42,316 bases of DNA from Frigoribacterium sp. Leaf186 (GTDB lineage: Bacteria > Actinomycetota > Actinomycetes > Actinomycetales > Microbacteriaceae), in assembly GCF_001423905.1 (NCBI RefSeq), contig NZ_LMPQ01000012.1, positions 496,562 through 538,877 on the forward strand. The letters are read 5' to 3'. Each line of letters begins with the position of its first letter. The stretch's first letter is position 1. The translations under genes were made by a program, and so were the position numbers. The notes below the pieces were generated by a model that was not told the DNA's origin, made no database searches, and saw only the letters and a program-made list of their open reading frames with translations. Below, piece after piece: positions 1 through 9,254 of this stretch.

Positions 1-94
1 CTCGTGCCGACGCGGGTCCGGTCCGAGAGGCGGACCTTCGGCGACGCCAGTCATCCTCGGGGGTGAGGCGCTGATCCCCCCGGCCTCGCTACGG

Positions 95-111
95 TGACGT
101 CTGACACGTCA
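95..111. promoter_or_regulatory. TetR-like operator candidate upstream of the efflux operon
   Basis: The bases TGACGT and ACGTCA form a perfect inverted repeat around a 5-base spacer (CTGAC). A -10-like TACGGT lies at 90-95 and touches the left arm. The repeat sits 22 bases before the TTG start of the adaptor gene, where a repressor would block transcription. The size and spacing are those of TetR-family operators. No regulator gene is visible in the window, so the assignment is inference. Bases 1-94 show no gene that I can support. Confidence 0.4.
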
Positions 112-133
112 GTACATCGACCGGGGGTAGCCC

Positions 134-1159
134 TTGCGCATCGCCAAAGTCTGGGTCTTCCCGATCCTGCGCATCCTGATCTTCGTCGCGATCGCGGCGG
201 CACTCGTCAAGCTCGCGTTCTTCGCGGCTCCCGCCGCCGGGGACGACACGGTGGCCGTCCCGACGGGTGAGCTCGTCGAACCGCAGGTCGCCGTCGCGAT
301 CGGCACCATCACCAACGACGTCGTGGTCGACGCCACGGTCGTGTCCGACCCGGCGTCGGCCGTGCCCGCCACCCTCGCCGGCACGGTGACGACCGTCGAC
401 GTGGCCACCGGCCAGGTCGTGGCGGCCGGTGACCGGCTGGCGACCCTCCGGTCCGAGACGCCGCAAGACCCGCTCGTCGCGGCCGACGGCACGGTGACCG
501 AGCGCAAGCCGATCGTCAAGACGGCGGTCGTCACGGCACCCGTGGCGGGGACGGTCACGTCGGTGGCCGTCATCAAGGACCAGACGGTGGCCGTGGGTGA
601 CGCGGTCGCGCAGGTCGCGCCTCCCACCTTCCACGTCACCGGGTCGTTGGCGGCCGACCAGCTGTACCGCCTCGTCAGTCGGCCGACCGAGGGCTCGGTC
701 GCCATCACCGGCGGGCCCGCGCCGTTCACGTGCACGGGGCTGACCGTCGGCGGGTCGACCTCGACGCCCGCCGGCGACGACGCCTCCTCGGACGGTGCCA
801 CGTCGGCGCAGGGCTCCTCGTCGGGTCAGGGCGTCTCGTGCGTCGTGCCCGGCGACGTGACCGTGTTCAGCGGGCTCGCGGCGAAGCTCACGATCCCTGC
901 CGGCGTCGCCACAGACGTCCTTACCGTGCCCCTCACGGCCGTCGAGGGCGCAGCAGGCAAGGGCGTCGTGTCGGTGGTCGGCGCGGACGGCACGGCCGAG
1001 AAGCGCGACATCACCCTGGGCATCAACGACGGCACGACGGTCGAGGTCACGGACGGCCTCTCGGAAGGCGACCTCGTGCTCGAGTTCGTCCCCGGCGCGG
1101 CCGCCGTGCCCCAGGACGGCTGCGTCGACGCCGAGACCGGCGAGGACCTCTGCAGCTGA
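134..1159 (+). CDS. HlyD/MacA-like efflux adaptor (membrane fusion protein)
   Basis: This 341-residue protein has an N-terminal membrane anchor (about residues 9-30, hydrophobic after MRIAKVW). Two short stretches follow that resemble the split biotinyl-lipoyl halves of HlyD/MacA adaptors (about residues 75-100 and 128-155, each ending in a V-x-V-G-D or V-A-A-G-D turn). The C-terminal third matches the beta-barrel and membrane-proximal part (VLTVPLTAVEG). A Gly/Ser-rich insert at about 205-235 is flanked by Cys200 and Cys236, and two more cysteines lie near the end (330 and 340), so extracytoplasmic disulfides are plausible. The start is TTG, with GGGGG at 123-127 as ribosome binding site. 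The ATPase gene overlaps its stop and a MacB-type permease follows, so the three probably form one export complex. The substrate is unknown; antimicrobial peptides or lipids are typical of the family. Confidence 0.75.
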   Translation: MRIAKVWVFPILRILIFVAIAAALVKLAFFAAPAAGDDTVAVPTGELVEPQVAVAIGTITNDVVVDATVVSDPASAVPATLAGTVTTVDVATGQVVAAGDRLATLRSETPQDPLVAADGTVTERKPIVKTAVVTAPVAGTVTSVAVIKDQTVAVGDAVAQVAPPTFHVTGSLAADQLYRLVSRPTEGSVAITGGPAPFTCTGLTVGGSTSTPAGDDASSDGATSAQGSSSGQGVSCVVPGDVTVFSGLAAKLTIPAGVATDVLTVPLTAVEGAAGKGVVSVVGADGTAEKRDITLGINDGTTVEVTDGLSEGDLVLEFVPGAAAVPQDGCVDAETGEDLCS

Positions 1160-1863
1160 TGTCCCTGATCAGACTCGAGGCGGTCACCAAGACCGTGCCG
1201 CTGGCCGACGACGCCACCCTCGACATCCTCACCGGCGTCGACCTCGAGGTCGACGCCGGCGAGCACGTGAGCATCGTCGGGCGGTCCGGCTCGGGCAAGT
1301 CGACGTTGCTCAACATCCTCGGGCTCCTCGACGAGCCCTCGACCGGCACCCACTGGTTCGACGACGTCGACGTGCGGACCCTGCGCAGCGGGCGTCGAGA
1401 TCGTCTGCGGGGTGCACAGGTCGGGTTCATCTTCCAGCAGTTCAACCTCTTGCAGGGGCGCACGGCGCTCGAGAACGTCATGACGCCACTGCTGTACTCG
1501 TCGGGCTCCGAGTTCTGGCGTCGTCGGGCCATCGCGGGCGAGATGCTCGAGCGCGTCGGCCTCGATCACCGGGCCGAGTCGATGCCCCACCGGCTCTCCG
1601 GCGGCGAGCAGCAGCGTGTGGCCATCGCCCGGTCGCTCGTCCGGCGGCCCCGGGTCATCCTGGCCGACGAGCCCACGGGGGCCCTCGACGTCGAGACCGG
1701 GGCCGGGGTGATGACCCTGCTCGACGGCATCGCCCGAGAGAACGAGGCCGCGCTGGTGACCATCACCCACGACCTCGCGGTGGCCGCACTCGCGTCGCGC
1801 CACTACCGGCTCGACGCCGGCGTCCTCTCAGCTGCTGCCTCCTCGACCATGGTGGACGCGTGA
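1159..1863 (+). CDS. ABC transporter ATP-binding protein (MacB/LolD type)
   Basis: This is the ATPase of the export system encoded by this operon, 234 residues long. It has all ABC motifs: Walker A GRSGSGKST with Lys47, the Q-loop IFQQFN, signature LSGGEQQRVAIA, Walker B VILADEP and the H-loop histidine in ITHD. The length and the FQQFNLL sequence fit the LolD/MacB/FtsE branch that powers FtsX-fold permeases rather than importers. ATG overlaps the adaptor stop (TGATG) and the GTG of the permease lies inside its own stop codon, so the three are translationally coupled. Confidence 0.9.
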   Translation: MSLIRLEAVTKTVPLADDATLDILTGVDLEVDAGEHVSIVGRSGSGKSTLLNILGLLDEPSTGTHWFDDVDVRTLRSGRRDRLRGAQVGFIFQQFNLLQGRTALENVMTPLLYSSGSEFWRRRAIAGEMLERVGLDHRAESMPHRLSGGEQQRVAIARSLVRRPRVILADEPTGALDVETGAGVMTLLDGIARENEAALVTITHDLAVAALASRHYRLDAGVLSAAASSTMVDA

Positions 1864-3077
1864 AGCGCGCGGTGGCCGACGTCGTGGGTGCCGTCGTCGA
1901 GGCGTGGGCCGAGCTCCGCGTCAACAAGCTGCGCGTGCTCCTCAGCCTGGTGGGCGTGGCGGTGGCGGTCGCGGCGCTGACCGGGGTCGTCGCCCTCGGT
2001 GGCCTCGCCGAGCAGTCGTCGCGCGAGAGCGCCGAGCGGAACGGCGGACGGCCCGCGAACTACTACGTCAACGCCTACTCGACCGGTTCGTCGTCACCCG
2101 ACGCCGACGCGATCCAGGACGCCTTCGTGACGGCGACGGAGCGCTACGGCATCGACCAGATCAGCCGTGTCGCCTACGGCACCCGCGCCGTGCAACTGTC
2201 GGACGGCGTGACCGAGGTCGGTTCCGTGACGGTCGACGTCCCCTACGGCGAGATGCACCGGGTCGTCATGACCGAGGGGTCGTGGTTCACCGAGGCGGAC
2301 ACCTCACGGCTGGCGCCCGCGGTCATCGTGAACGAGGTGCTCTGGCGCCAGCTCGGTTCCCCGCCCCTCTCGACCCACCCGACGCTGCTCCTCCGTGGGT
2401 CCGACTCGGCCACGGTCGTCGTCACCGGCGTGTCCGCCGCGGCCGACTACGAGTCGGCGTCGCTGTACCTCCTGCCCGTCCCCGACCACGACCTCGCCGT
2501 GACGACCTACGGCGAAGAGACCCCGCAGTACGAGATGTGGTTGCCGCCCGAGACGAGCGACGCACTCAGTGCCCAGGTGGCGTCCGACATGGAGGCCGCA
2601 CTCGGCGACGGCTTCCAGGTCGACGTCAGCCGACAGGACTACGCCGCCGGCGGCGACGCCGATCCTTTCGGCCCGATCAAGCTGATCATCACCGGGGTGG
2701 GCGTCCTCGTGCTGCTGCTCGGCGGTCTCGGCCTGGTCAACATCGCGCTCGTGACGGTCCGGCAACGCATCCGCGAGATCGGGGTGCGTCGATCGTTCGG
2801 GGCCACGGCGCCTCGCGTCTTCTTCTCGGTCATGCTCGAGAGCGTGGTGGGGACGGTCGTGGCCGGCGCGGTCGGGGTGATGGCCGCCGTCCTCGTGGTC
2901 GAGAACCCGACCGTGCAGGGCTTCATCGCGCAGGGGTCCGTCAGCGACCTGCCGCCGTTCCCCGTCGAGGCCGCCCTGATCGGGCTGGCGTCCGCCACGG
3001 CGATCGGGGCCGTGGCCGGAGTGCTGCCGGCCCTCGTCGCGATCCGCGTCAAGGTGATCGACGCCATCCGCTACTGA
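1860..3077 (+). CDS. MacB/FtsX-type ABC transporter permease
   Basis: This 405-residue permease has the MacB layout. One N-terminal membrane helix (about residues 22-45, LSLVGVAVAVAALTGVVALG) is followed by a large extracytoplasmic MacB_PCD-like domain (about 50-270) and three C-terminal helices (about 275-300, 325-350 and 370-395). Between the last helices is the conserved FtsX turn RQRIREIGVRRSFGAT, which contacts the ATPase. GTG is the start and overlaps the ATPase stop by four bases. Proteins of this type act as mechanotransmission pumps with an adaptor, which matches the upstream gene. What it exports cannot be read from the sequence. Confidence 0.85.
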   Translation: MKRAVADVVGAVVEAWAELRVNKLRVLLSLVGVAVAVAALTGVVALGGLAEQSSRESAERNGGRPANYYVNAYSTGSSSPDADAIQDAFVTATERYGIDQISRVAYGTRAVQLSDGVTEVGSVTVDVPYGEMHRVVMTEGSWFTEADTSRLAPAVIVNEVLWRQLGSPPLSTHPTLLLRGSDSATVVVTGVSAAADYESASLYLLPVPDHDLAVTTYGEETPQYEMWLPPETSDALSAQVASDMEAALGDGFQVDVSRQDYAAGGDADPFGPIKLIITGVGVLVLLLGGLGLVNIALVTVRQRIREIGVRRSFGATAPRVFFSVMLESVVGTVVAGAVGVMAAVLVVENPTVQGFIAQGSVSDLPPFPVEAALIGLASATAIGAVAGVLPALVAIRVKVIDAIRY

Positions 3078-3118
3078 CACACACCGGACCGCCTCCGGCC
3101 CCTGTCGGTGCCGCGAGG

Positions 3119-3131
3119 TACCTTGGAGCCC
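3119..3131 (+). promoter_or_regulatory. -10-like box TACCTT close to the ftsK start
   Basis: TACCTT at 3119-3124 ends seven bases before the ATG at 3132, so transcription could start at the A of ATG. GGAG at 3125-3128 also makes a plausible ribosome binding site, so the two readings compete here. No clear -35 box is present. Confidence 0.35.
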
Positions 3132-6005
3132 ATGGCCACGCCCACCAAGTCGACCGCGCGTTCGCGCTCGTCGTCGCGCGCGGCGCAGCCCTCCGGCGCC
3201 ACGAAGGCGACCAAGAAGCTGCCCGCGGCCCGTCAGCCCGACCCCGTCCGAGAGGGCCCCGGTCCACTCGCCTCGGCGTGGATGGGCCTCGCCCACCTGA
3301 CCGGGGGCGCGTTCCGCCTGCTGGGCAAAGAGTCCCTCGCCAAGGACGAGCGTCGAGACGGCGTGCCGTTCCTGCTCGTCCTGCTCGCCGTGGCCGGCGC
3401 GGTCGTCGAGTGGCTGAACCCCACCAGCCCGCTCGCCGTGGGGTTCGACGCCTACACGTTCGGTGGGCTCTTCGGGCGGGTCGCCTACGCCCTGCCGGTC
3501 ATCATGGTCCTGTTCGCCGGTTGGTTGTTCCGACACCCGGCCTCGGTGCACGACAACACGCGCATCGGCATCGGCCTGGGGCTGTCGATCGTGTCGATCA
3601 GCGCCCTGTGCCACATCTTCGGCGGACAGCCCCAAGCGGCCGAGGGTCTTCGTGCCCTCGCCACCGGCGGTGGGGTGCTCGGTTGGGTCGTGGCCTCGTG
3701 GCTCGTCGCCCTCGCGACCGAGTGGGTGGCCGTCCCCCTCGTGATCGTCCTCCTGGCGTTCTCCCTGCTGATCATCACGAAGACGCCCCCCAATCGCATC
3801 CATCGGCGCCTCGGCGAGCTGTACTCCTACCTCTTCGGCGAGACGACGTCGACGTCGTCCGACGGCGCCGAGGGCGACCGCGACCTGGTCGACCTGGCCG
3901 AGTCCGAGTCCCTGCCGTGGTGGCGACGCAACAAGGACCAGCGCGAGGACGACCCGGCGTACGACACCCCGCTGGTCAGTGCCGGCGAGACCTCTCCGAC
4001 CGAGACGCTCGGTCGTCGGCGTCGCAAGAAGCCCTCGTTCGAACCCGTCGCCGACGACCCGGGTGCCACCACGGGCGCCGGCACCGTGGGCGCTTCCGCC
4101 ACGGCGGGGGCGGGGGCGGGGGCCGGGGTGCCGCCGACGGCGGCGACCGACGTGTTCTCGGCCGACCTCCTCGGCGATCTCGACCGCGCCGAGGACGCCG
4201 TCAGGGCGCAGGGTTTCGACGTGCCCGCGGCCCGGCCCACCACCTCCACCACCGTCCTGCCGTCCGTCCCGGCCGAGCCCGTCGGCGAGAGCGACGCGGC
4301 CGCCGACTTCCTCGCCGTCGATCCCGACGAGCCCGCTCCGCCGTCGCTCGACGAGGTCGACGACGGTGCCGAGAGTGCCCCGTACCGGCTCCCCGCCGTC
4401 TCCAGCCTGTCGGTGGGCGAGCCCGCCAAGGCTCGCAGCGAGGCGAACGACGCGATCGTCGCGGCGATCAGCCAGGTGCTCGACCAGTTCAACGTCGACG
4501 CCAAGGTCACCGGCCTGAAGCGTGGACCGACCGTCACGCGCTACGAGATCGAACTCGGTCCCGGCGTCAAGGTCGAGCGCGTCACGGCCCTGACGAAGAA
4601 CCTCGCCTACGCGGTGGCCTCGAACGAGGTCCGCATCCTGTCCCCGATCCCGGGCAAGAGCGCGATCGGCGTCGAGATCCCCAACACCGACAAAGAGATC
4701 GTCGCCCTGGGCGACGTGCTGCGCTCGTCGGCGGCGACCAAGAGCGTCCACCCGCTGACGATCGGCGTCGGAAAAGACGTCGAGGGTGGCTACGTGGTCG
4801 CGAACCTGGCCAAGATGCCCCACTTGCTCGTGGCCGGCGCCACGGGTTCGGGCAAGTCGAGCTTCATCAACTCGATGATCACCTCGTTGCTCATGCGGGC
4901 CAAGCCGACCGACGTCCGGATGGTCCTGATCGACCCCAAGCGGGTCGAGCTGTCGATCTACGCCGGCGTCCCTCACCTCATCACGCCCATCATCACGAAC
5001 CCCAAGAAGGCCGCCGAGGCGTTGCAGTGGGTCGTCAAAGAGATGGACATGCGGTACGACGACCTGGCCAGCTTCGGATTCCGTCACATCGACGACTTCA
5101 ACCGTGCCGTGGTGGGCGGAGAGATCGTCCTGCCGGCCGGCAGCCAGCGCAAGCTCAAGCCCTACCCGTACCTGCTCGTGGTGGTCGACGAGTTGGCCGA
5201 CCTGATGATGGTCGCGCCCCGCGACGTCGAGGACAGCATCGTCCGCATCACCCAGCTCGCACGCGCCTCGGGCATCCACCTCGTCCTCGCCACGCAACGG
5301 CCCTCGGTCGACGTGGTGACCGGGCTCATCAAGGCCAACGTGCCCTCCCGTTTCGCGTTCGCGGTCTCGAGCGTCACCGACTCGCGGGTCATCCTCGACC
5401 AACCGGGTGCCGACAAGCTCATCGGCCAGGGCGACGGTCTCTTCCTCCCGATGGGCGCCTCCAAGGCCATGCGGGTCCAGGGGGCCTGGGTGCAAGAGAA
5501 CGAGGTGGCGCAGGTCGTCGCCCACGTCACCCGTCAGGCCCGGCCCGACTACCGGCCCGACGTCGCGGCGGTGGTCGAGAAACGCGAGATCGACGGCGAC
5601 ATCGGCGACGACCTCGAGCTGTTGCTCGCTGCCGCCGAACTCGTGGTCAGCACGCAGTTCGGTTCGACGTCGATGCTGCAGCGCAAGCTCAGGGTGGGGT
5701 TCGCCAAGGCGGGACGCCTGATGGACCTCATGGAATCCCGCGACATCGTCGGTCCCTCCGAGGGGTCCAAGGCGCGTGACGTGCTCGTCACGACCGAACA
5801 GCTCCCCGGCGTGCTGGCGAAGCTGCGCGGCGGAGACGCCGGCGGTGCCTCGTCCGCAGGAGGCGCCTCCTCGGCCGCTGCGACGTCGTCGCGAGCCGAG
5901 GCGGGCGACTACGACGACGACCCGGTCGAGGCGATGACCCGAGGTTTCGCGGAAGACGACGACGCCGGCAGCGAAGACGCCTGGCACCTGACGGGCAGGG
6001 ACTAG
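3132..6005 (+). CDS. ftsK: DNA translocase FtsK/SpoIIIE
   Basis: FtsK pumps DNA through the closing septum and helps resolve chromosome dimers. The protein has 957 residues. Hydrophobic helices at about 78-95, 118-134, 146-164, 179-198 and 200-216 anchor it. A long acidic Ala/Pro/Gly-rich linker (about 230-430) follows, then the RecA-like motor with Walker [10 protein letters not shown] (Lys575) and Walker [12 protein letters not shown] (Asp686), and the winged-helix gamma domain that reads orienting sequences (about 826-890). The reading frame is open 24 bases further up, but ATG 3132 with GGAG upstream is the better start. A 14-bp perfect palindrome AGGAGGCGCCTCCT occurs in the C-terminal coding part at 5859-5872. 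The gene precedes pgsA by three bases. Confidence 0.95.
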   Translation: MATPTKSTARSRSSSRAAQPSGATKATKKLPAARQPDPVREGPGPLASAWMGLAHLTGGAFRLLGKESLAKDERRDGVPFLLVLLAVAGAVVEWLNPTSPLAVGFDAYTFGGLFGRVAYALPVIMVLFAGWLFRHPASVHDNTRIGIGLGLSIVSISALCHIFGGQPQAAEGLRALATGGGVLGWVVASWLVALATEWVAVPLVIVLLAFSLLIITKTPPNRIHRRLGELYSYLFGETTSTSSDGAEGDRDLVDLAESESLPWWRRNKDQREDDPAYDTPLVSAGETSPTETLGRRRRKKPSFEPVADDPGATTGAGTVGASATAGAGAGAGVPPTAATDVFSADLLGDLDRAEDAVRAQGFDVPAARPTTSTTVLPSVPAEPVGESDAAADFLAVDPDEPAPPSLDEVDDGAESAPYRLPAVSSLSVGEPAKARSEANDAIVAAISQVLDQFNVDAKVTGLKRGPTVTRYEIELGPGVKVERVTALTKNLAYAVASNEVRILSPIPGKSAIGVEIPNTDKEIVALGDVLRSSAATKSVHPLTIGVGKDVEGGYVVANLAKMPHLLVAGATGSGKSSFINSMITSLLMRAKPTDVRMVLIDPKRVELSIYAGVPHLITPIITNPKKAAEALQWVVKEMDMRYDDLASFGFRHIDDFNRAVVGGEIVLPAGSQRKLKPYPYLLVVVDELADLMMVAPRDVEDSIVRITQLARASGIHLVLATQRPSVDVVTGLIKANVPSRFAFAVSSVTDSRVILDQPGADKLIGQGDGLFLPMGASKAMRVQGAWVQENEVAQVVAHVTRQARPDYRPDVAAVVEKREIDGDIGDDLELLLAAAELVVSTQFGSTSMLQRKLRVGFAKAGRLMDLMESRDIVGPSEGSKARDVLVTTEQLPGVLAKLRGGDAGGASSAGGASSAAATSSRAEAGDYDDDPVEAMTRGFAEDDDAGSEDAWHLTGRD

Positions 6006-6008
6006 ACC

Positions 6009-6656
6009 ATGAGCCAGCACGACCCGACCGATCCGGCTGCCCCACGTTCGGCCTTCTCGTTCCGCGGGCGGGTCGCCTCGAAGGGTGCGGGGCCGGCCAG
6101 CACGGGCAACATCGCGAACGTCATCACGGTCGTCCGCATCTTGATGGCACCGCTGTTCATCGCGTGGTTGCTGATCGACGACGGTGCCGATGGATCGTTG
6201 CGCATCTGGGCTGCGGTGCTCTTCGTCGTGGCGATCCTGACCGACAGCCTCGACGGCATGCTGGCGCGAGGGCTCGACCTCGTCACCGACTTCGGCAAGA
6301 TCGTCGATCCGATCGCCGACAAGGTGCTGATCGGCGGCGCGCTCGTCTCGCTGACGATCCTGGGTGAACTGCCCTGGTGGGTCACCGCCCTCATCCTCGT
6401 GCGCGAGATCGGCATCACGGTGTACCGCTTCGCGGTGTTGCGCGACCGTGTCATCCCGGCCTCGCGGGGTGGCAAGGCCAAGACGGTCCTCCAGGCCGTG
6501 GCCGTGACGCTCGCACTCTTCCCGCTCTGGAACGTCTTCGGTGAGGGCATGCACTGGGTCAACGGCGTGCTCATGACCGCGGCCACGGTCGCGACCCTCG
6601 TCTCCGGTGCGGACTACATGCGCGTGGCCCTCCGACACGGCAAGGCCGGCGCGTGA
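6009..6656 (+). CDS. pgsA: CDP-diacylglycerol-glycerol-3-phosphate 3-phosphatidyltransferase
   Basis: This membrane enzyme makes phosphatidylglycerol phosphate from CDP-diacylglycerol and glycerol-3-phosphate, the first committed step to phosphatidylglycerol and cardiolipin. The 215-residue protein has several hydrophobic helices and the complete CDP-alcohol phosphotransferase signature D-x2-DG-x2-AR-x8-G-x3-D-x3-D, seen as DSLDGMLARG followed by FGKIVDPIAD. Its closest named relatives would be PgsA/PgsA3 of actinobacteria, which sit next to clgR in mycobacteria. ATG lies three bases after the ftsK stop, with GGGCAGGG as a possible ribosome binding site. The cinA start overlaps its stop codon. 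Confidence 0.9.
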   Translation: MSQHDPTDPAAPRSAFSFRGRVASKGAGPASTGNIANVITVVRILMAPLFIAWLLIDDGADGSLRIWAAVLFVVAILTDSLDGMLARGLDLVTDFGKIVDPIADKVLIGGALVSLTILGELPWWVTALILVREIGITVYRFAVLRDRVIPASRGGKAKTVLQAVAVTLALFPLWNVFGEGMHWVNGVLMTAATVATLVSGADYMRVALRHGKAGA

Positions 6657-7144
6657 CCCTGGCCTCCGATCTCGTGGCCGAGTTGACGCGTCGGCGGCTG
6701 ACGGTGGCGGTTGCCGAGTCCTTGACCGGCGGTGCCCTCGTCTCCGAGTTCGTGTCCGTGCCGGGGGCGTCGGCGGTCGTGAGCGGTGGAGTGGTCGCCT
6801 ACCAGACCGAGCTCAAGCACACCCTGCTGGGGGTCGACGCGGGCCTGCTCGCCCGCCACGGGCCCGTGCACCCCGACGTGGCCGAGGCCATGGCGACCGG
6901 GGTGCGCGACGTCCTCGCCACCGACGGACGCTCGGCCGACATCGGACTGGCGACGACGGGCGTCGCCGGGCCCGATCCGCAGGGCGGGCACGAGCCCGGG
7001 ACGGTGTTCGTCGGGCTCGCTTGGTCAGGAGGCGCGCGCGTCGTGCGCCTCTCGCTCGCCGGCGACCGGCAGGCCATCCGAAACGGCACGGTCTCCGAAT
7101 CACTGGCAGCACTCGACCGATGGTTGGCCGAGACGAGGGAATAG
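6653..7144 (+). CDS. CinA-family nicotinamide-nucleotide amidohydrolase
   Basis: This 163-residue protein is a stand-alone CinA C-terminal domain (PncC type), which hydrolyses nicotinamide mononucleotide to nicotinic acid mononucleotide in NAD recycling. Visible family motifs are AESLTGG near the N-terminus, SGGVVAYQTELK, and TTGVAGPD before the C-terminal GTVFVGLA. The MoCF-like N-terminal half of long CinA proteins is absent, as is usual in actinobacteria. GTG overlaps the pgsA stop as GTGA. The gene contains TCAGGAGGCGCG at 7025-7036, where Ser-Gly is written TCA GGA although this genome prefers TCG/TCC and GGC. Confidence 0.9.
   Translation: MTLASDLVAELTRRRLTVAVAESLTGGALVSEFVSVPGASAVVSGGVVAYQTELKHTLLGVDAGLLARHGPVHPDVAEAMATGVRDVLATDGRSADIGLATTGVAGPDPQGGHEPGTVFVGLAWSGGARVVRLSLAGDRQAIRNGTVSESLAALDRWLAETRE
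7027..7036 (+). repeat. AGGAGGCGCG dispersed 10-mer (in cinA)
   Basis: This is one of ten copies of AGGAGGCGCG or its complement in the window. It lies inside cinA and spans the rare serine and glycine codons TCA GGA. The longer shared form TCAGGAGGCGCG (7025-7036) also occurs at 32796-32807, at 40266-40277 and, on the other strand, at 19738-19749. Confidence 0.5.
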
Positions 7145-7295
7145 CCGGCGTTTCGGTCTCGTTACAACTCCCGAGTTCACAACAGGTGCACAGTCCCCGA
7201 TGGCTACAGTCGTGGTCAGTCGGTCAGAGCACCACACCCGTCGTCCCCCACCTGAAACCATCCCGTCAGGTGGGTCGTCCCCGAAGGAGGGTCCC

Positions 7296-7604
7296 ATGGT
7301 CCTGGTACGTCAAGAAATCGGCGACGTCCTCCGCGACTTCCGTCTGCAGAAGGGGCGCACCCTCCGCCAGGTCGCGAGCAAGGCGAGCGTCGCCCTCGGT
7401 TACCTCAGCGAGGTCGAGCGTGGTCAGAAAGAGGCGAGCTCCGAGATCCTCGCGTCGGTCGCGGACGCCCTCGAGACGCCCATCTCCGTCATCATGCGAG
7501 AGGTCGGTGACCGCATGGCCGTCATCGAGGGGTTGAACCCCATCCCCGACACGCTTCCCGACGACCTCGTCGCCGAGTTCGACGCCGACCTCGCGGTGCG
7601 CTGA
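7296..7604 (+). CDS. clgR: Helix-turn-helix regulator of the ClgR family
   Basis: The 102-residue protein is an XRE-type DNA-binding protein whose helix-turn-helix spans about residues 10-65. Its core, LRQVASKASVALGYLSEVERG, is the ClgR signature, and the second half carries a short tail (GLNPIPDTLPDDL). ClgR activates the clp protease genes and other stress genes in Corynebacterium, Streptomyces and Mycobacterium. Synteny supports the call, because mycobacterial clgR also follows pgsA and lies near DUF3046 and recA. ATG is preceded by GAAGGAGG at 7283-7290. A TACAGT at 7205-7210 may be its -10 box; I see no convincing -35. It does not end in Ala-Ala, so ClpXP-type tail recognition is not evident. 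Confidence 0.85.
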   Translation: MVLVRQEIGDVLRDFRLQKGRTLRQVASKASVALGYLSEVERGQKEASSEILASVADALETPISVIMREVGDRMAVIEGLNPIPDTLPDDLVAEFDADLAVR

Positions 7605-7620
7605 CGCCCCGAAGTCCCTC

Positions 7621-7652
7621 CGAACGCCCCCGGCTCACGCCGGGGGCGTTCG
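7621..7652 (+). terminator. Hairpin terminator after clgR
   Basis: A perfect 13-bp stem (7621-7633 with 7640-7652) closes a 6-base loop. It lies 16 bases after the clgR stop. No T-run follows, as is common in actinobacteria. Confidence 0.8.
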
Positions 7653-7662
7653 TCGTCCGGGG

Positions 7663-7674
7663 TACCCTCGTCTG
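7663..7674 (+). promoter_or_regulatory. -10-like box TACCCT, leaderless DUF3046 promoter candidate
   Basis: TACCCT at 7663-7668 ends six bases before ATG 7675. No ribosome binding site lies between, which suggests transcription starting at the start codon. There is no clear -35 box. Confidence 0.45.
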
Positions 7675-7899
7675 ATGCGCAAGAGCGAGTTCGCCCGAGC
7701 CGTCGAGGACGAGTTCGGAGACGCCTACGGTCGCGTTCTCACGCGAGACCTCGTCATCCAGTCGCTGGGCGACCGGACGGCCGACCAGGCCATCGCGCAA
7801 GGGGAGTCGCCTCGAGACGTCTGGCTCGCCCTCTGCGAGGCCGAGGGCGTCCCGGTGCCCCGCCGACACGGGGTGGGTCTCCCCGAGCCGAAGGGCTGA
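7675..7899 (+). CDS. DUF3046 domain protein
   Basis: This short protein of 74 residues matches the actinobacterial DUF3046 family. It opens with the typical MRKSEFARAVEDEFG and contains a central DLVIQSLGDRTADQAI and an R-DVW-ALCE stretch. The whole length is predicted helical with no membrane segment. It sits directly upstream of recA, as in Mycobacterium (Rv2738c) and many relatives. Its function is unknown, and the conserved place suggests a link to recA but does not prove one. The gene has its own TACCCT box and lies between the clgR terminator and the recA SOS boxes. Confidence 0.85.
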   Translation: MRKSEFARAVEDEFGDAYGRVLTRDLVIQSLGDRTADQAIAQGESPRDVWLALCEAEGVPVPRRHGVGLPEPKG

Positions 7900-7910
7900 C
7901 GACGATCGGC

Positions 7911-7926
7911 TCGACCGTGTGTTCGA
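7911..7926. promoter_or_regulatory. LexA (SOS) box 1 upstream of recA
   Basis: TCGACC-GTGT-GTTCGA matches the palindrome TCGAAC-N4-GTTCGA at all but one position. It lies 19 bases upstream of the second box. Confidence 0.65.
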
Positions 7927-7944
7927 CACGCCGGGGCGGATCGG

Positions 7945-7960
7945 TCGAACACGTGTTCGG
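7945..7960. promoter_or_regulatory. LexA (SOS) box 2 in the recA promoter
   Basis: TCGAAC-ACGT-GTTCGG is a near-perfect actinobacterial SOS box. Its left half doubles as a weak -35, followed after 18 bases by TAGCGT at 7969-7974. LexA bound here would cover the -35 region of recA. Confidence 0.85.
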
Positions 7961-7968
7961 GTGGGTGA

Positions 7969-8192
7969 TAGCGTCCTCCACAAGGACGTAGATCGTCGAG
8001 TTGTGCACCTCGGGCCGTCGTCGCCACCGCGATGTCGGGGGTGGCCCGTAGCGTTTCTCGCATCGACGTCCCGCGTCACCGGCACACGCCGGCGACACCA
8101 GCCTTGTCGTAGCGACGCCGACCTTGCACCACCGGTCGACGGCGACGCGACAGCCTACAGGCGCACGGACGACCACCACGAAGGAGAACGAC
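7969..8192 (+). promoter_or_regulatory. recA -10 box and long leader
   Basis: TAGCGT at 7969-7974 is the likely -10 box, which gives a 5' leader of about 210 bases before the recA ATG. A second TAGCGT occurs at 8049-8054 and could be a second start, though without a -35. A small CCGGC-ACAC-GCCGG hairpin lies at 8079-8092. I see no open frame of note in the leader. Confidence 0.5.

Positions 8193-9250
<1,058 letters not shown>

Positions 9251-9254
<4 letters not shown>

Noticed and set aside
1904-5779. Plus-strand open frame of 1291 codons overlapping the permease and ftsK in another frame
   Set aside because: Arg/Gly-rich frame-shift shadow of two well-supported genes.
2304-6638. Reverse-strand open frame of 1444 codons opposite the permease, ftsK and pgsA
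   Set aside because: High-GC DNA leaves long open frames opposite real genes. The translation is Arg/Asp/His-rich without any family, and ftsK on the plus strand has full domain support.
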